A stretch of DNA of 64,000 bases, taken from NCBI GenBank assembly GCA_039096225.1, contig JBBPEB010000014.1, positions 1,313,501 through 1,377,500 on the forward strand, written 5' to 3'. Of the stretch, positions 12,600 to 27,177 are shown piece by piece. A program made the translations under genes and the position numbers. The stretch is from Blastocystis sp. Blastoise (lineage: Eukaryota; Sar; Bigyra; Opalinata; Blastocystidae). Position 1 is the stretch's first letter. The number at the start of each line of letters is the position of its first letter. The notes beneath the pieces were generated by a model. The model searched no databases, had not been told where the DNA came from, and worked only from the letters and a program-made list of their open reading frames with translations.

Positions 12600-13417
12600 A
12601 TGTTAAGACGTTTTTTTGCAACAGGTATTCGAGCTTCAAAGGAATCCTTAAGAGTTCTTGATGAAGCTATGACTATTCCTAAGATGCCTGCATTTGTCAG
12701 ATCTACTATAGGTACAAATGCTGCTGATATTCTTAGAGAGTCTGGTGCAATTCCTGGAGTCCTCTATGGTGATGATGGAAAAGGAAATAAAGAAAAAATA
12801 TTGATTGCTGTTCCTAGAAGTGAAGTTATTCGTTATATTAATAAATTGAATGTTTCTCTTGAATGTACTGTATTTGATCTTATGCTAGAAAATCAAGTAG
12901 TTCGTGTATTTCCTCGACAACTTCAATGTCATCCAAGTATATTTTATTGTTTTTCATATTTATCATGTTTTATCTATCGATCTATAAATAATAATAAACT
13001 TTTTATACGTAATTCTTGAATACATATTTATGTTACAGCTATTTTTTAATAGTTTTCTTTAAAAATGAATTTTATATATATATGTTTCTTATAGCTACTG
13101 AAGTGCCAATTGCTTTAAATTTTCTTCGTTATAATCAAGTAAAAGGAACTCGTATTGAAATACCCTTAGAAGTATATAATCTTGAAAAGAATGTAGAATT
13201 GAAATTAGGTAATTTATTAAATATACCTAGAAAGTATATACAAGTAAAAGCATTTGGTGATATTATACCCAAAACTGTATTATGTAATTTAGAAAAATTA
13301 ACATTTGGAAAACCTCTTAAAGTAACTGATTTAGAATTAGATTTAAAGGCTTATAAAGTAGATCCTTTAATTATGAATTCTATTATTGCTTCTATTCCTA
13401 CAAAAAAGAAGGTTTAA
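12600..13417 (+). CDS. Mitochondrial ribosomal protein bL25
   Basis: bL25 is a large-subunit ribosomal protein; its bacterial relative binds 5S rRNA. Two exons (12600-12936 and 13095-13417) join in phase (HP|T) to 219 residues. The N-terminus MLRRFFATGIRASKESLRVL is a typical mitochondrial presequence. The L25/TL5 beta-barrel follows: NAADILRESGAIPGVLYG, then ILIAVPRSEVIRYI, then VVRVFPRQLQCHPTTEVPIA, the family's Q-x-HP segment before the fold's last strands. The C-terminal half (EIPLEVYNLEKNVELKLG, LLNIPRKYIQVKAFGDIIP) resembles the CTC/TL5 C-terminal domain. This gene, RRF and the SWIB protein together show active mitochondrial translation. Confidence 0.88.
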
Positions 13418-13751
13418 TTTTCTTTTTAATCTATATTCAATTATAATAATTATTACTTTTTTTTTCAAAACACTTTTCTTATTTTTGTTTATATATTCTT
13501 TAATGTATCTTAATTGTATGGGCTTTGTATTTATAAAAAGTGTTGTCTTTAGTACTATTCATAATGTAAGAATTAAAAATATATAAATTAAAAAAAATAA
13601 ATAAATAAAATAACACAACAAATAGAATTACATAAAAATAGAATTATAAAAACAAACATCAAAGAAATGAAAAACATATACAAGAATACAATAAAGAAGT
13701 TGGTATAATGAAAAAAAAACATAGAAAAAAGAAAAAGGAGAAGAAAAGACT
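13418..13751. other. Convergent intergenic spacer
   Basis: 334 bp between facing 3' ends of bL25m and uL30. The T-rich stretch turns to A-rich, and I see no gene. Confidence 0.5.
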
Positions 13752-14057
13752 TTATAACATTTTTGAGATAAGTTTATTGATATTATCTCCTAAATCACCA
13801 GATTGAATAATATTTTGATGAAGTAATTTGGTTTCAACCCCACTAGAAGGATTCGATAAGGGGAAGGGAGCAAGATAATCGAGAACAGCATCAAAATTAG
13901 GTCCAAGAGTTTGGATTTCATATATTAAATCAGCAATACAAATAATATTCTTATCACCTAAAGCTTTTTCTACCATTATATTATCAGATATAGGAACTTT
14001 ATTATCATCAACCTATAGAGAAAAATATAGTTATATAAATAAAATAGAGTATGAATT

Positions 14058-14105
<48 letters not shown>

Positions 14106-14146
14106 CATAATAATAATAATAATAAACATAATAATAAACATAATAA

Positions 14147-14216
<70 letters not shown>

Positions 14217-14942
14217 CATAATAATAAACATAATAAATATAATAATAATAATAAACATAATAATAATAATAATAAACATAATAAACATAATAATAATACA
14301 TACAATAGTATAAGCTCTTTTATTTAATAACATTTGAATAGTAGCATTATTTGGTTTACCCCAAGCTAAGAAAGGTTGAGCTAAAATCAATTTTCTCTTT
14401 AAATCTTCAGTCATTCTGTAAAAACGAGCAGTATAATTCTATATATATATATATTATTTAGTTTAATATTAATAAGATATAATAAGATTTTATAAGATAT
14501 AAAAATATTAATAAGATATAATAATAAATAACAATTAAAATAATAATAAAAATAAATAATATTTAAATACTTCTTTTAATTTAAGGTCCTTCAGAACAAG
14601 TCTGGTGTTCTTGGAGGCGTCACTAGTGGATCTTGTTTTAACAACAATAACAACTTCTTCCTTACAAGAAACATTGATTTGATTATATTTCATACGTTTT
14701 TCTTGACGATTTCTTCTTCTACGATCATTATCTCTATTAATAGACTCATTGACTACTTTCTCAGGAGTAATAAAACGATTCTCAGCACGAGTTTTCTTAT
14801 TAATACGCTTTTTATTCTTGATGTTCTCAGCAATCTTACGAGCATGCTCAATATCAAAACGTCTTCTTTTCTTAAGACGAACTTCGGGAACAGAATGTTC
14901 TCTAATGATTTGAGATAAATTTTCTTGTTGAGGTTCAGACAT
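13752..14942 (-). CDS. RPL7: Cytosolic 60S ribosomal protein uL30 (RPL7)
   Basis: Three exons (14942-14571, 14438-14304, 14012-13752) join in phase to 255 residues, close to the usual ~250. The N-terminus is basic (KKRRRFDIEHARKIAENI..). The L30 core reads VIVVKTRSTSDASKNTRLVL, then FYRMTEDLKRKLILAQPFLAWG, RAYTIVDDNKVPISDNIMV, IICIADLIYEIQTLG, and FDAVLDYLAPFPLSNPSSG, ending with INKLISKML. This matches RPL7 (AWG-P, GIICxxDLIHEI, PFKLS-P). Intron 2 is a ~290-bp ATT/ATG microsatellite block on the coding strand with no in-frame stop, so retention would insert a long hydrophobic low-complexity tract. Confidence 0.95.
14057..14297 (-). repeat. ATT/TTATTATG compound microsatellite in uL30 intron 2
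   Basis: The plus strand shows (AAT)n interrupted by AAACATAAT and AAATATAAT units. On the coding strand this is (TTA)n with TTATTATG and TTTATTATG variants, filling the intron from near the donor to about 45 bp from the acceptor. Confidence 0.95.
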
Positions 14943-15152
14943 AATATCGACAAGGAATAACTAAATAATACTCTTTTCTATACGAAATAAAAAATAACCA
15001 TACAAAAATAAATGGTTTATCGAAATCATGACTATTTTGTTTTTCTGCTATGTTTTTTGAATAATTTTTATGGAAATCCATTATTTCATTTTTCTTCATC
15101 GTTAGGTGTTATTCTAACATATTCGAAGTATTCTTATTTGTAAAATATCCAT

Positions 15153-16303
15153 ATGAGTTCAAATACAATCTTAAGATTATTAACAAGAACAACAACTGTT
15201 CTTAATGCATCAAATTACAAAGGTTTGACTTCTCCAGTTCTTAGTCTGAATAGATATAAACAATGTACATTCATTATTAAAAGTTCTGTTTTAAATATGT
15301 TAATTAGCATTTAAAAGTAAGAAAGGGAAGAAAAGCGACCCTATTTCATCAGATATGCCTGCTCCTTCTATTGATATGAAAGATATTAGAGAAAAAATGG
15401 ATGTATCCTTTTTTAATAAATATATTTTTTTTATTGATTTATATTATTGAATATAAATAAGAATTGATTTTTTCCCCTTAATCATTTATATTATTACTGG
15501 AGAAATGAGTTCTGAATTTAGTAAAATTCAAGCAGATCGTTTTGATCCAAGTATATATATATATATATATTATATATATTTATTGAATATTATTATTGTA
15601 TATTAATATAAGAATGATATTCATAATTATATATATATAGTTTTATTTGAGAAATTAACTATTAATACGCCTGAAGGTAGTAATTCTCTTTCTTCTGTTG
15701 CTCAAGTTGTTGTGAAAAGTCCTCAATTATTATCAGTCTCTGTTTTTGATCCTAGTGTATTTTAATTACTATATAACTATATAACTATATAAACCATTTT
15801 TATTAAGGATAAGAAGTATTATATTATTATTATATAGTTAGTAGCTACTGTTTTTAAAACTATAAAAGACTCTAATTTAAATGCTAATCCACAATTATTA
15901 AAAAATATTATTCAAATTCCTATACCTAAGTATATATTTATAACGATATACTTTTATTAAATATATAATAACAGGATTAATTATTATTTTTATTATTATA
16001 AAAATTATATTTAAAATTAAATAATTATAAAATTCTATAATAATAATAAATAGAACTACAAAAGAGAAACGCGAACAATTAGTAAAACAAATGAATAGTC
16101 AAGCTAGTATTTATAAACAAAAAGTTAAAAATACACGTAAAACTTATATGGATCAAGTGAAGAGATTAGAAAATTGTAGTGTTTCAAAAGATCAAATAAA
16201 AAGATATCAAAATGATATTCAAAAAATTGTGGATAAGGTAAACGATAATATTGATTCTCTATGTAAACAAAAAGAAAATGAATTAATTGGATCTTTTAAG
16301 TAA
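15153..16303 (+). CDS. Mitochondrial ribosome recycling factor
   Basis: RRF splits post-termination ribosomes in bacteria and organelles. From ATG 15153, the presequence MSSNTILRLLTRTTTVLNAS is rich in Arg/Thr/Ser without acids. Exon 2 has the Lys-rich KSKKGKKSDP typical of mitochondrial RRFs, then DMKDIREKMD. Later exons give MSSEFSKIQADRFDP, ILFEKLTINTPEG, VVVKSPQLLSVSVFDPS, LNANPQLLKNIIQIPIPK, then TTKEKREQLVKQM and the coiled-coil end with IQKIVDKVNDNIDSLCKQKE. The IP-x-(T)-x-x-x-R-x-x-L motif is diagnostic. All junctions fit GT-AG except intron 2 (15410 to about 15501), which opens with GTATCCTTTT and for which no AG acceptor keeps the frame. A minor-spliceosome intron, an unusual acceptor or a one-base error could explain this. 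Confidence 0.9.
15410..15501 (+). other. Candidate U12-type intron in RRF
   Basis: The donor GTATCCTTTT is identical to the U12 5' splice-site consensus. Near the 3' end lies CCCCTTAATC, close to the U12 branch-site consensus (TTCCTTAAC), 15-22 nt before the possible ends TTAC and GGAG. All other introns I inspected open GTATAT, GTAAG, GTATG or similar. The exact 3' end is unresolved because the nearby AG acceptors break the frame. Confidence 0.45.
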
Positions 16304-16750
16304 TTACTGTAAATAAAATTTCGATTTCTTCTAAATATGTTTTCTCATTTTTTTTAAGAATCTCTAGCACGTACTTTTTTGTATCTATTTGTAAAAAATT
16401 ATTTGTATTGTTGTCATTCACAAATTTTTTAAAGTAATTGATAACTTGATGCTTCCGTAGCAACATCATAACACTTGGATAAACTCTCATTCATATAAAT
16501 AGCATGTATCTTCATTTTTCTAACGATCATTGTTTTTCCGAACATTTATTTTTCGATTGACATAGCTATATTAGTAGTTAAAGTATTTTTTCATTTGAAA
16601 ATGACGGTATAACAATGAGTGGTCATATATAAACCGAGAAAACGAGTTTTAAAAAACTTTTCTTTTTGTGTTTTTTCATTGTATTCTAAAAAGAGCTGAA
16701 AACAGAGAATTTCAAGTTTCATTTATGTGTTCAATTCTATCTACATTGTA
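16304..16750. other. Intergenic, no gene seen
   Basis: 447 bp between RRF and the GTPase gene, on the same strand. AT-rich, with a reverse open frame of 64 codons that has no recognisable motif. Confidence 0.5.
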
Positions 16751-18313
16751 ATGCAAGTCAATCAGAATGTATATAAAAGTTCATAAAACTATTAAAGTCT
16801 ATTCCCTTTATTAATAAAGCACAAAGTAATTCTACTTGGCGAAGCATCTGTAGGTAAAACTTCAATTCTTCAGTATATTTTGACTGGAGAATTTAATGAG
16901 CACTGTCCAAGTACTTTAGGAGTTAATTATCAAGAAATAAAAGTTCCTACTGAGTATGGAAGGATGACTTTACAGATTTGGGATACTGCAGGCCAAGGTA
17001 TGTTATATCCTTAAAAGAATATATTCAAATTTCATTGAATATTTTGATTATGTATTTTTTTAAATATTTATTATAGAAAAGTATCAGGGATTAACAAAAA
17101 TGTATTATCGTCAGACAGATGTAGCTCTTATTGTATACGATATTACTTCACAAGTATATATTTTTTATATGTTATTTATTTATTATTTATTTATATTTGT
17201 TTATTTATTTATATTTGTTTATTTATTTATTTTAGGATTCCTTTAATAAAGCAAAGAAATGGTATACAGAACTTAAAGAGCAGAATAATACAAATAGTAT
17301 GGTTATCTTATTAGGAAATAGATCTGATTTAGAACAACATCGAAAAGTTGCTACATCAGTATATGTTATAATTATAATTGTAATTATTATTATTTATTAT
17401 TATTTATATTATTATTATTTATTATTATTTTATTATTTATTCTAATTATTATTTATAGTTGTTTTTATATGAAATTTTTGTTTTGCATTATTATGTTTTA
17501 AATAATAATATCTTTAGATGGGAAGAAATTTCGCTGCGTTAAATAATTTATATTTTTATGAAACCTCTGCTAAGACTGGAGATAATATAGATGAAGTAGT
17601 TCATTTTATTAGTATAGAATATATTTTATATATTATATTATTATTATTATTATTTATATTATTATTTTTTTTTTAAGTATCATAATATATATATATATAT
17701 ATTCATAGTAACTACATTACCCAAAATAAAAAAAGAGAATCTTGAGAATTTAGCGTTAGCATTACAGACACAGAGAGATATCAGTAAATTAATGATCACT
17801 ATTCAAGAAGAAAAAGTATAACATATATATTTTGCATTATATGTTTAATTATTATTTATTATTATTCTATTATGATTTATTATTATTTATTATTATGCTA
17901 TTATTACAATACAATAATATTATTACTATTATCATAATATTATTATACTATTACTATTCTATACTTATTATACATATTATAGGCTCAGATAGGTTCAGGA
18001 TCACCAGATTCGCTAACGAAATTAAAAGACTTGACAACAATATTAAATAAAACAGGATATGCGTGGCAAGTATATTCTTATTATACTCTCTATTTATGAA
18101 TTTTCTTTATTATCATTCAATCCTTAATAATCGTTATTATATATACTAACTATTATTTCACTTATTATTCAGGTACAATCTTTACCTTCTGAAGAGCTTT
18201 ATCAAAAATATTTAGATACAGTTGAAGAAATTCATTCTTATTCTCCTCAACAGATACTGATTAAACCTATTAAACCAAATCAATTCTCTTCCTGTAATTG
18301 CCGTTTCTGTTAA
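16751..18313 (+). CDS. Rab-family small GTPase
   Basis: A short first exon (16751-16768, MQVNQN) joins in phase to exon 2 at 16820. The G-domain motifs are in order: P-loop GEASVGKTS, switch-I Thr in CPSTLGVNYQE, switch-II WDTAGQEKYQGL, YYRQTDVALIVYDIT, the base-recognition loop LLGNRSDL, and ETSAKTGDN. The tail of ~80 residues is longer than usual for Rabs and helical (NLENLALALQTQRDISKL). It ends SSCNCRFC, so cysteines are available for prenylation. Two points are odd: NKxD is NRSD, and the C-terminal Cys pattern is C-x-C-x-x-C rather than CC or CxC at the very end. It has at least six introns. The Rab-family call is firm; the subfamily (Rab5/Rab21-like by sequence feel) is not. It would act in membrane traffic. 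Confidence 0.87.
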
Positions 18314-18790
18314 ATTAATATTGAAACTCTATAAAACTAATATGTGCATCGTTTGTTAGCATATATACGTCCTATTATTCATTTTTTTGTTGTTGTATGT
18401 AATGTAGTTGTCTATTTCTTTATATATAATTATATATTTTCTATAAATGTTTCTAGTTATTCTTGTTAAAATTCTTTCTTTATGTTTTTTTTTATATCTA
18501 TAAATCATATAGTCTATGTGATGCTACATATATTCTTCGTTGATTTTTTATCTAGTAGTTTTTTTATATGCAATTTAAAATAGTATATTGTTATTGAGAA
18601 TTCAAACAAAGCAACAAATTTATATATATATACATTTTAAATAATGGTAATACAAATACATATGAATATTGAGAAGAATTGAAAAAAGAATGTTGAGGTC
18701 AACATTAATAAACAAGAGAGATTCATGAGAAGAAAGAACAATAAAACAACAATGAACAAACGAAATGAAGTATAATCATAGGTATTTCAT
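18314..18790. other. Convergent intergenic spacer
   Basis: 477 bp between facing 3' ends of the GTPase and the PRPP-synthetase-like gene. T-rich then A-rich, and no gene seen. Confidence 0.5.
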
Positions 18791-20749
18791 TTAATCGGAC
18801 TTAAAAATAACTTTTTCCTTAGGAATATAGTGAGAATCACGAATACAATCAGCAATCTTATCAGCAATAGAAACCACAATAATCTTATTACACTTTTCAA
18901 GTTTTTCTTTTTCAATAGGAACTGTATCAAGTACCATGATTTCTTCAATAGCCGAACTTTGTAACATATCACAAGCTTGATTTAAGAATAAACCTATATT
19001 AATAATAATAAACATAATAATAATAATAAACATAATAATAATAATAAACATAATAATAATAATAAACATATAAACCATGAGTAACACATCCAAGAACACG
19101 TTTCGCACCGAATTCCTTAACAAAGTTAGCAGTATGAGCCATAGTTCTACCCATAGAAATAGCATAGTCGACAATAATGACATCACTTCCCTTAAGAATA
19201 TCGGATTGAGAGAGAGGTTCTAAAGAGGGATCGTCACCTTCAGTTTGATTGATCTGTTTCACATAATTCAAATCAAAAGCTACAATTTCAGTAGAAGGAT
19301 AAATGCGTTTTAATTCATCTCTAATATTATAGGCACGAGAAAGATCTTTATAACGAGGAGCAATAACAACAAGACGTCTTGAAGGATTAACTCTCTTTTT
19401 AAGATAGTCAATAGTAAGACTATTAGGATCAATAACTTCCATGGGAATATGATTACTGAAGATAGCACCATCAAACTTAGTTAAATTAACCTATAATATA
19501 TATATATAATCTATTTGTATTCTATATAATATATATATATACTTGAGCAGCCATATCTACAAGAATAACCTTATCAACACCCATAACTTCAATCATCTAT
19601 ATATATATATATATAATAATAATAAGTATAATACTAAGTATAATAATACTATAGATTACCTACCTTAGCGATATCAGCGGCAGAAGAGAAGATGAAGCTG
19701 GTACTACTATTATTACTATCAGTAACCTTTTGAGTATTACGTCTGTAAGAATAGAAGGGAATAATAGCAGTAATCTTCTTAGCAGAAGCTCTACGAATAC
19801 CACCAACCATTAAAAGTAATTCCATAATTCTATCGGATACAGGAGGACAAGTAGGTTGAATAATATAAACATCTTTTCCACGAACACTTTCTTGAATTTG
19901 AATATTAACTTCACCATCATTAAAATGGCTAACAATAATCTTACCAGGCTTAGTACCTATAAAATAAATATATAATACAATATATAAAATAAATATATAA
20001 TAAAATATATAATAAAATATATAAAATAAATAATAAAATATATAATAAAATATAAAATAAATATATAATAAAATAAAAATTTAAAATATATAATACAATA
20101 TATAATACAATATAAAATAAAAATTTAAAAATACCAAGAGCTTTAGCAACACGTTCAGTGAGTTCAGGATTTCCATTACCACCAAAGACTTTAAGTTCAT
20201 GACAACCAGGAACGAATTTCTTTTCAGCAGTACAAGGATGAGTGCTACCATTACTATAAAAAATAATAATAATAATTAATAAATTTTAAATAAATAATAT
20301 AGATATATACTGGCAAGGGCAGCATTCATCTTCACAAGGAACACATCCTTCACATTCTTCAGAGTTCTATTTTTTAAAATAAATAGATTTATATTTAATA
20401 ACATGCAAAATGAGAAAGAAAAATAAAAAAGAAGAAGATATATACATCGTTAGCATATAACTTAGAAGCACAGAATAAAGAAGCAGCACAGAAACCACCA
20501 GCAACAGCAGTCATTAAAGAGAGATTGTGACTAGCTAAAAAATATAAACGATAATATAGAGAATAAGAAAAACAAATAGGATATTTAAATTGTAGACCAT
20601 AAGTATATAATAGACATAGCAGCTTGAGAAGCAGTAGAGAAGTTACGAGAAATAGATCTCATAGCAGGTCTAGCTACAAAAGGATTAATTTCCTTGATAC
20701 TACTTCTAAGGAATTGAGATGTGATGACTCTAGATAACTTAGAGAACAT
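18791..20749 (-). CDS. Degenerate PRPP synthetase-like protein with mitochondrial presequence and Cys-rich insert
   Basis: The presequence MFSKLSRVITSQFLRSSIKE... contains RNFSTA, a typical mitochondrial targeting end. A membrane-like segment follows (TAVAGGFCAASLFCASKLY), then a Cys cluster (SEECEGCVPCEDECCPC). Next are two ribose-phosphate pyrophosphokinase lobes: HELKVFGGNGNPELTERVAK, IIVSHFNDGEVNIQIQESVR, DVYIIQPTCPPVSDRIMELL, RRASAKKITAIIPFYSYRR, VDKVILVDMAAQ, SRRLVVIAPRYKD, DVIIVDYAISMGRT, and EIMVLDTVPIEKEK. The fold is clear, but active-site motifs differ from active enzymes: the RQDxK loop is RRNTQK, DLHxxQ is DMAAQ, the DKRR loop is DLNYV, and the PRPP loop VDDxxDTAGT is VDYAISMGRT. 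It is probably catalytically dead or altered. At least eight introns are present. Confidence 0.85.
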
Positions 20750-21565
20750 TATTACAAGTCAAGGTTGTAAAAATTGAACTGTAAAATAAGTCTAACAATT
20801 CTTTAGGGGAACAACACACACCAACAAAACCAGAGAATTTTTTGTTGTTAATTGAACCGTGAATACATGTAAATACGATTATTCTTTAAAAACACCCATT
20901 ATCTATAATATTTCCAGGATTCTAGATTTGTAATTATTCACGGGAAGATGCTCTTTTTCAAAATGTATGGAATGAAACAAAACGGTTATAATCATGATTA
21001 TTTAGTCTTCTTTTATTTTTGAGTTAGAGTCTCTTTATTCACAAGTTATTTGAATCGAAAGCGTATTCCCTCTTCTTTATAAGATATCTATATCATAAAA
21101 ATTCAGTTAAAATGAAGGATCTTTATAATTGTGTCTGTTTTGATGTATATAAAATTGGATAGTTAAGTGTAATTTTCTTTTTTTAATATTAGAAGAATAG
21201 ATCTCATAATAGCTATAAGCATAGAATAATAAATATGAGCATGTTGTGGATTTTTTTGTGTAATTACTGGATACTATCTAAATTTGATTCTTAAATACAG
21301 TTCAATAACATCAGAAAACTAAATTAAAATATATAATAAGTTTTTAAGAGTGTTTCTAACCATTGGACAAGCTATTCATTTGCTAATTATCAAATATCAT
21401 ATTTCTCTTCATGTCTCAGATTATACTATCAAATAGGAATTATAGCATATACTTGTAAAGAAGCAAACAGCAAAGAGAAACGACATAATGAATAGAATTT
21501 TTAAATAACAACGATTATTTTATGAAAAGAACCATTTTATACTATTCTTCATATTGGTCTAATCT
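20750..21565. promoter_or_regulatory. Divergent upstream region, no gene seen
   Basis: About 0.8 kb between the starts of the PRPP-synthetase-like gene and the small basic protein gene. It is AT-rich with no repeats or long open frames and must contain both promoters. Confidence 0.4.
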
Positions 21566-21977
21566 ATGGCTGCTAGACTTGCTTATAATACTCTAACGAA
21601 CTTGAATGCTATAAAGATCGTTGTGACACCAACGAATAAAGTTCTTCTTCAGAAAATGCTTCAAAATAGTAACATTATAAATACGTCATTAGTATCGCCA
21701 TCAATTGGAGAATTCTTACAAAATACTCCAAATGAAACAGTTTCCTATGATTTAGTTGGCAGAAACAAGAGAAGACCCAAGAAGGTATATTTCATTCGTG
21801 TGCTTGTTATGTATTATTTATTATTCTATTGACAAAAAGCAATTCTTTTTCTCTCCATTGATCATTTGTTTCTTTTCTCTAATTCTATTATATTAAAATG
21901 TGTTTCTATAGGCAAATCATGGTGCTAGACCAAACAGTCATGTTTCTCGTCGTGCTAAAGTACCTAAACATTTATAA
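21566..21977 (+). CDS. Small basic protein, possibly a mitochondrial ribosome component
   Basis: Two exons (21566-21784 and 21912-21977) join in phase to 94 residues. The N-terminus MAARLAYNTLTNLNAIKIVV lacks acids. The C-terminus is strongly basic and Gly/Asn/His/Pro-rich: RNKRRPKKANHGARPNSHVS, then RRAKVPKHL. Such a tail resembles small rRNA-binding proteins of organellar ribosomes, but I do not recognise the family. The clean GT-AG intron, start and stop in a compact gene support it being real. The ribosomal idea rests on composition and on nearby mitochondrial genes only. Confidence 0.6.
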
Positions 21978-22431
21978 AAAAATTATTTTTTATGTATATA
22001 AACATGTTTATTTTCAATGAATTCATTTTTCATTAATATTTTATCTATATTGGGGAATTCATTTATCTGATTACTGTATGAATGGTTGACTTTTTAATCT
22101 TAATTATTAATAACTAGTGTTTATAATGATATCCTAGTTTAGAACAATGAAAAACAAAGCAAGAGAGTCACAAGAGAACTATTCATATATTATTAATATA
22201 AAAAATGTATATATTGATAAGGAAGACAATACATTAAATACAATCCCATTAATCTTTTTGTTTTGATACAAAAAGAAGTATATATATTTATATATAGATA
22301 TAAAATAAACAAAAATAAACGTATAAAATATATATATATATTTTTTTGAATTTAAAAAAATGATAAATTTTTAGAATAGAAAATATTTATATATAGATCC
22401 ATAGAGAGAAATACTAATGATATAACTAGAA
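21978..22431. other. Convergent intergenic spacer
   Basis: 454 bp between facing 3' ends of the small basic protein gene and CCT6. AT-rich, with no gene seen. Confidence 0.5.
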
Positions 22432-25622
<3,191 letters not shown>

Positions 25623-26400
25623 TTATATTAGTAAACTAATAAAATTTCCCTTTTATAAATAATGAATTTAATAAGAAAGAACATCAGAAAAAGGAATAAA
25701 AGAATGACCCATGACATTCGCGGTTTATTCATATTTATCGCCAATTAATTTCATTTATTCGTCGTTAAAAAACATTTATTTTGTACGATGTTTTTAATTG
25801 TTTGAAATAAGGTATCAATAGGTTATAAACATATGAATGGATATTTTATGGTGATATAGTATTGTATATGCTTTACATTTTAGTAGAACAAAGAAATTTT
25901 GTTTTTCTCTTAAGTCACACAATTGAATAAGTTATTATTCATTTCATTTAATCAAAATGATAGAAATCAATATATATAATATTAGAATCAGAAATGAAAA
26001 AGTAACTGAAAAAAAATGAAAAAGACATTTTTCTATGTTTATAATTCATTTCAAATATGATTACAAACATTTCGATATATCAAAAATTGTTTATATATTC
26101 AAAGTGATTGAACTATTCTTAGGATTTAGAAATAGGAGAAAGTAATAGCTAATTGACTGATGAAAGCTTTCTTAATAGTTACATCTTTCACATGACTTTC
26201 TTATTTATGAAGTATATATATTATTTCTAGAAAATCACAGAATCCTTTTATAAATGGCAAAAAATAAAAAATAAATGAAAAATAATGAAAAAACAAGTGG
26301 ATTCTCTCAAAAAATAAAGATATTCGTGAAAGTAGGTAAAAAATAATTTAAGTTTGTTCTAAGATATATTCTATATTATTTATTGAGACAAGTTGATATA
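25623..26400. promoter_or_regulatory. Divergent upstream region of CCT6 and TRAPPC3
   Basis: About 0.8 kb between two divergent starts. AT-rich with no gene, RNA or repeat that I can see; it must hold both promoters. Confidence 0.4.
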
Positions 26401-27177
26401 ATGGGTAAGAACGATATAGTGAGTGCTGAATTATTCGCTTTAACTTATGGCGCTTTTATTGCTCAAATCATCGATGATTACGAAAATATGGATGATGTCA
26501 ACAGACAATTAGATGAAATAGGTTATAATATTGGTAATCGTCTTGTTGAAGAATTTTTAGCTAAAACAAAGACTCGAAATTGCAAAGATTTCAAGACAAC
26601 ATGTAATGTGATTGCTACTAAAGCTTTTCCTATGTTTCTTGGTGTAAGTGCTGAAGTTGTTGGTTCTAATGAAGAAGGAGACGTGTTCCATATTGGTATA
26701 TATTTATATAAAAAATGAATTAGTGTTTATTCTCTAGAAACAATATAAAGATTTGATTATAATTATTATTTTTGTTTATAAGGAATATTCTATTTTATTC
26801 TATATATAGTATTTCACGAGAATCCTCTTACCTTATTTGTAGAATTACCTGACGAATATAAAGATCTCAATTATTCTGCACTTATTTGTGGTGTTATTAA
26901 AGGAGCCTTAGAAATGTTACATGTATATATTTATAGTAATAAATAATAAGTATATTCATCGTAATAGTAATATTAATAATAAATATAATAATAAAATAAT
27001 ATAATCAAAGAATATATATATATATATATATGTATTATTAATATATGCTTCTTATAGATGAGAGTTGAATGTAGTTTTGTACAAGATATGATTAAAGGAG
27101 ACTCAAATTATGATATTCGTGTTAAATTAGTACAAGTTGTAGAAGAAAATGCTCGTTCAATGTATCGTGATGAATAG
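26401..27177 (+). CDS. TRAPPC3: TRAPP complex subunit 3 (Bet3)
   Basis: Bet3 is a core subunit of TRAPP complexes, the Rab1/Ypt1 exchange factor on ER-Golgi vesicles. Three exons (26401-26695, 26810-26922, 27058-27177) join in phase to 175 residues; the human protein has 180. Family features: ELFALTYGAFIAQIIDDYEN, DVNRQLDEIGYNIGNRLVEE, FLAKTKTRNCKDFKTT, VIATKAFPMFLGVSAEV, HENPLTLFVELPDEY, LNYSALICGVIKGALEML and VECSFVQDMIKGD. The region around the palmitoylated Cys of Bet3 (here in FKTTCNVIA or YSALICG) is conserved in outline. An in-frame TTG at 26383 lies upstream, but ATG 26401 gives the family's usual start. Confidence 0.97.

Noticed and set aside
13386-13586. Frame overlapping the end of bL25m
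   Set aside because: It is an out-of-frame shadow of the last bL25m exon running into the 3' UTR.
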